In this document: piece after piece, positions 12,997-13,731 of the stretch | Layout: each line of letters begins with the position of its first letter | How positions within the stretch are numbered: the first letter of the stretch is position 1 | Assembly: GCA_049684495.1 (NCBI GenBank) | Contig: JBAVFZ010000393.1 | Coordinates: 1-13,731 of the forward strand | DNA: 13,731 nt | Source: JAFGKK01 sp049684495 | GTDB taxonomy: Bacteria > Chloroflexota > Anaerolineae > Anaerolineales > RBG-16-64-43 | Direction of reading: 5' to 3' | Made by a program: the position numbers and the translations under genes | Notes under the pieces: generated by a model | The model's input: only the letters and a program-made list of their open reading frames with translations | Databases searched by the model: none | Told to the model about the DNA's origin: nothing

Positions 12997-13731
12997 TCAG
13001 ATCCGGAAGATCTTCCTCCGCCGGTCGAGCAATTCCATCAAAGCGGAGGTCAGTTTTTGCGGATCGTGATGGCCCGCCTGCGCGGCATCCGCCAGATCTT
13101 TCCGCACGACCATTACCGGAGGGCCCGGGACCGGATCCCCCACCCACGCCATGCCGTCCGGCGGGAGCGCGGCCGGGACCGTGTTCGCCAGGACCGCCTG
13201 GAACGGCTGCATCCCCGTATGCCGTTCGATCGCATCCAGATGATCCTTCACCGAAAAACCATCGGTCTCTCCGGGCTGGGTCGCGACGTTGCACACATAG
13301 ACTTTCAACGCGCGGCTGGCGGCCAGCGCTTCGCGGATTTCCCGGATCAGAAGATTGGGCAGGATGCTGGTATACAGGCTTCCCGGCCCAACAACGATCA
13401 AATCCGCGGAGAGAATGGCCTGGACCGCGCCCGGATACGCGCGCACGTCTTCCGGATTGAGCCACACCCGCCAGACCGCGCCCGGAACGGCTTGTATCTG
13501 GTTCTCCCCGCTGACCCGCCGCAGCGAGTCCGTTTGGGTGCCGAGCAATTCGCCCTCGAGCGTGACGTCGCTCAGCGTGGAAGGCACCACCCGGCCGCAG
13601 ATCGAGAGCACTTTGCCGGATTCGATCAGGCTGCGTTCGAAACTGCCGGTCACTCCCGCCAGCGCGGTGACGAACAAATTCCCGAAGGCGTGACCGCGAA
13701 ATCCGTCGCCTTCCGCGAACCGGTACTGGAA
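12997..13731 (-). CDS. yvcK: YvcK/CofD-like gluconeogenesis factor, N-terminus cut by the window edge
   Basis: The frame is open to the last base of the window, giving the last 244 residues of a protein usually about 320-340 long. The start is outside; a TTG at 13675-13677 is internal, because family residues continue before it (FQYRF then GFRGHAFGNLFVTAL, the YvcK GHxxGNL segment). Other hallmarks are VVGPGSLYTSILPNLLI, VCNVATQPGETDGFSVKDHLDAI, and a C-terminus with HHDPQKLTSALMELL. YvcK is a cytosolic UDP-sugar-binding relative of the CofD transferase, needed in Bacillus for growth on gluconeogenic carbon and for normal cell-wall placement. In several Gram-positive bacteria it is phosphorylated near its C-terminus by a PASTA-type Ser/Thr kinase. 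Thr and Ser in KLTSAL could serve that role here, an inference only. It precedes gap on the same strand. Confidence 0.93.
   Translation of the reverse strand, partial: FQYRFAEGDGFRGHAFGNLFVTALAGVTGSFERSLIESGKVLSICGRVVPSTLSDVTLEGELLGTQTDSLRRVSGENQIQAVPGAVWRVWLNPEDVRAYPGAVQAILSADLIVVGPGSLYTSILPNLLIREIREALAASRALKVYVCNVATQPGETDGFSVKDHLDAIERHTGMQPFQAVLANTVPAALPPDGMAWVGDPVPGPPVMVVRKDLADAAQAGHHDPQKLTSALMELLDRRRKIFRI

Noticed and set aside
1..13731. Defence island, toxin-antitoxin, prophage or wholly new gene system
   Set aside because: Each real gene belongs to a recognisable family, and no toxin pair, nuclease-helicase cluster, integrase or phage structural gene was seen on either strand.

Overview
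The window looks like ordinary chromosome from a GC-rich environmental bacterium, most likely Chloroflexota (Anaerolineae-like). That guess rests on the gene mix (an EFR1 ferredoxin behind a PadR regulator, a C25 lipoprotein peptidase, a yvcK-gap-pgk-kinase-tpiA series) and on the style of the intergenic repeats. It is inference, because there is no rRNA or other marker gene here. Apart from a truncated DinB-like gene at the left edge, every gene lies on the minus strand, so transcription runs from right to left.

Right half (13731 to 7888): a central carbon block. It reads, in transcription order, yvcK (5' end cut by the window edge), gap, pgk, a membrane Ser/Thr kinase with a TPR-like outer part, and tpiA. 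gap and pgk are 24 bases apart. The kinase and tpiA overlap by 16 bases. A palindromic intergenic repeat and a second strong hairpin separate pgk from the kinase. GAPDH, PGK and TIM are consecutive or adjoining triose steps of glycolysis and gluconeogenesis. YvcK is a carbon-source and cell-envelope factor known as a Ser/Thr kinase substrate in Firmicutes, so the kinase's place here is suggestive.

Middle (7887 to 4125): an inverted repeat, then a secreted gingipain-family (C25) lipoprotein peptidase with its own terminator, then a MarR regulator with a clear promoter and a palindrome, then a B12-binding-domain radical SAM protein that may be transcribed with it.

Left part (4124 to 628): typA/bipA with a good intrinsic terminator, then a PadR regulator and an EFR1 flavodoxin/ferredoxin protein joined by an ATGA overlap. 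The PadR promoter has a perfect AT-rich palindrome between its -35 and -10 boxes, a strong sign of autoregulation. The convergent gap between EFR1 and the DinB-like gene carries an imperfect inverted pair of 'caggat' repeats, one of which has become the last codons of EFR1.

I see no tRNA, rRNA, CRISPR array, transposase or phage gene. I found no convincing wholly new system. The best leads are the kinase inside the triose-phosphate cluster beside yvcK, the PadR operator, and three unrelated kinds of intergenic palindrome in under 14 kb.
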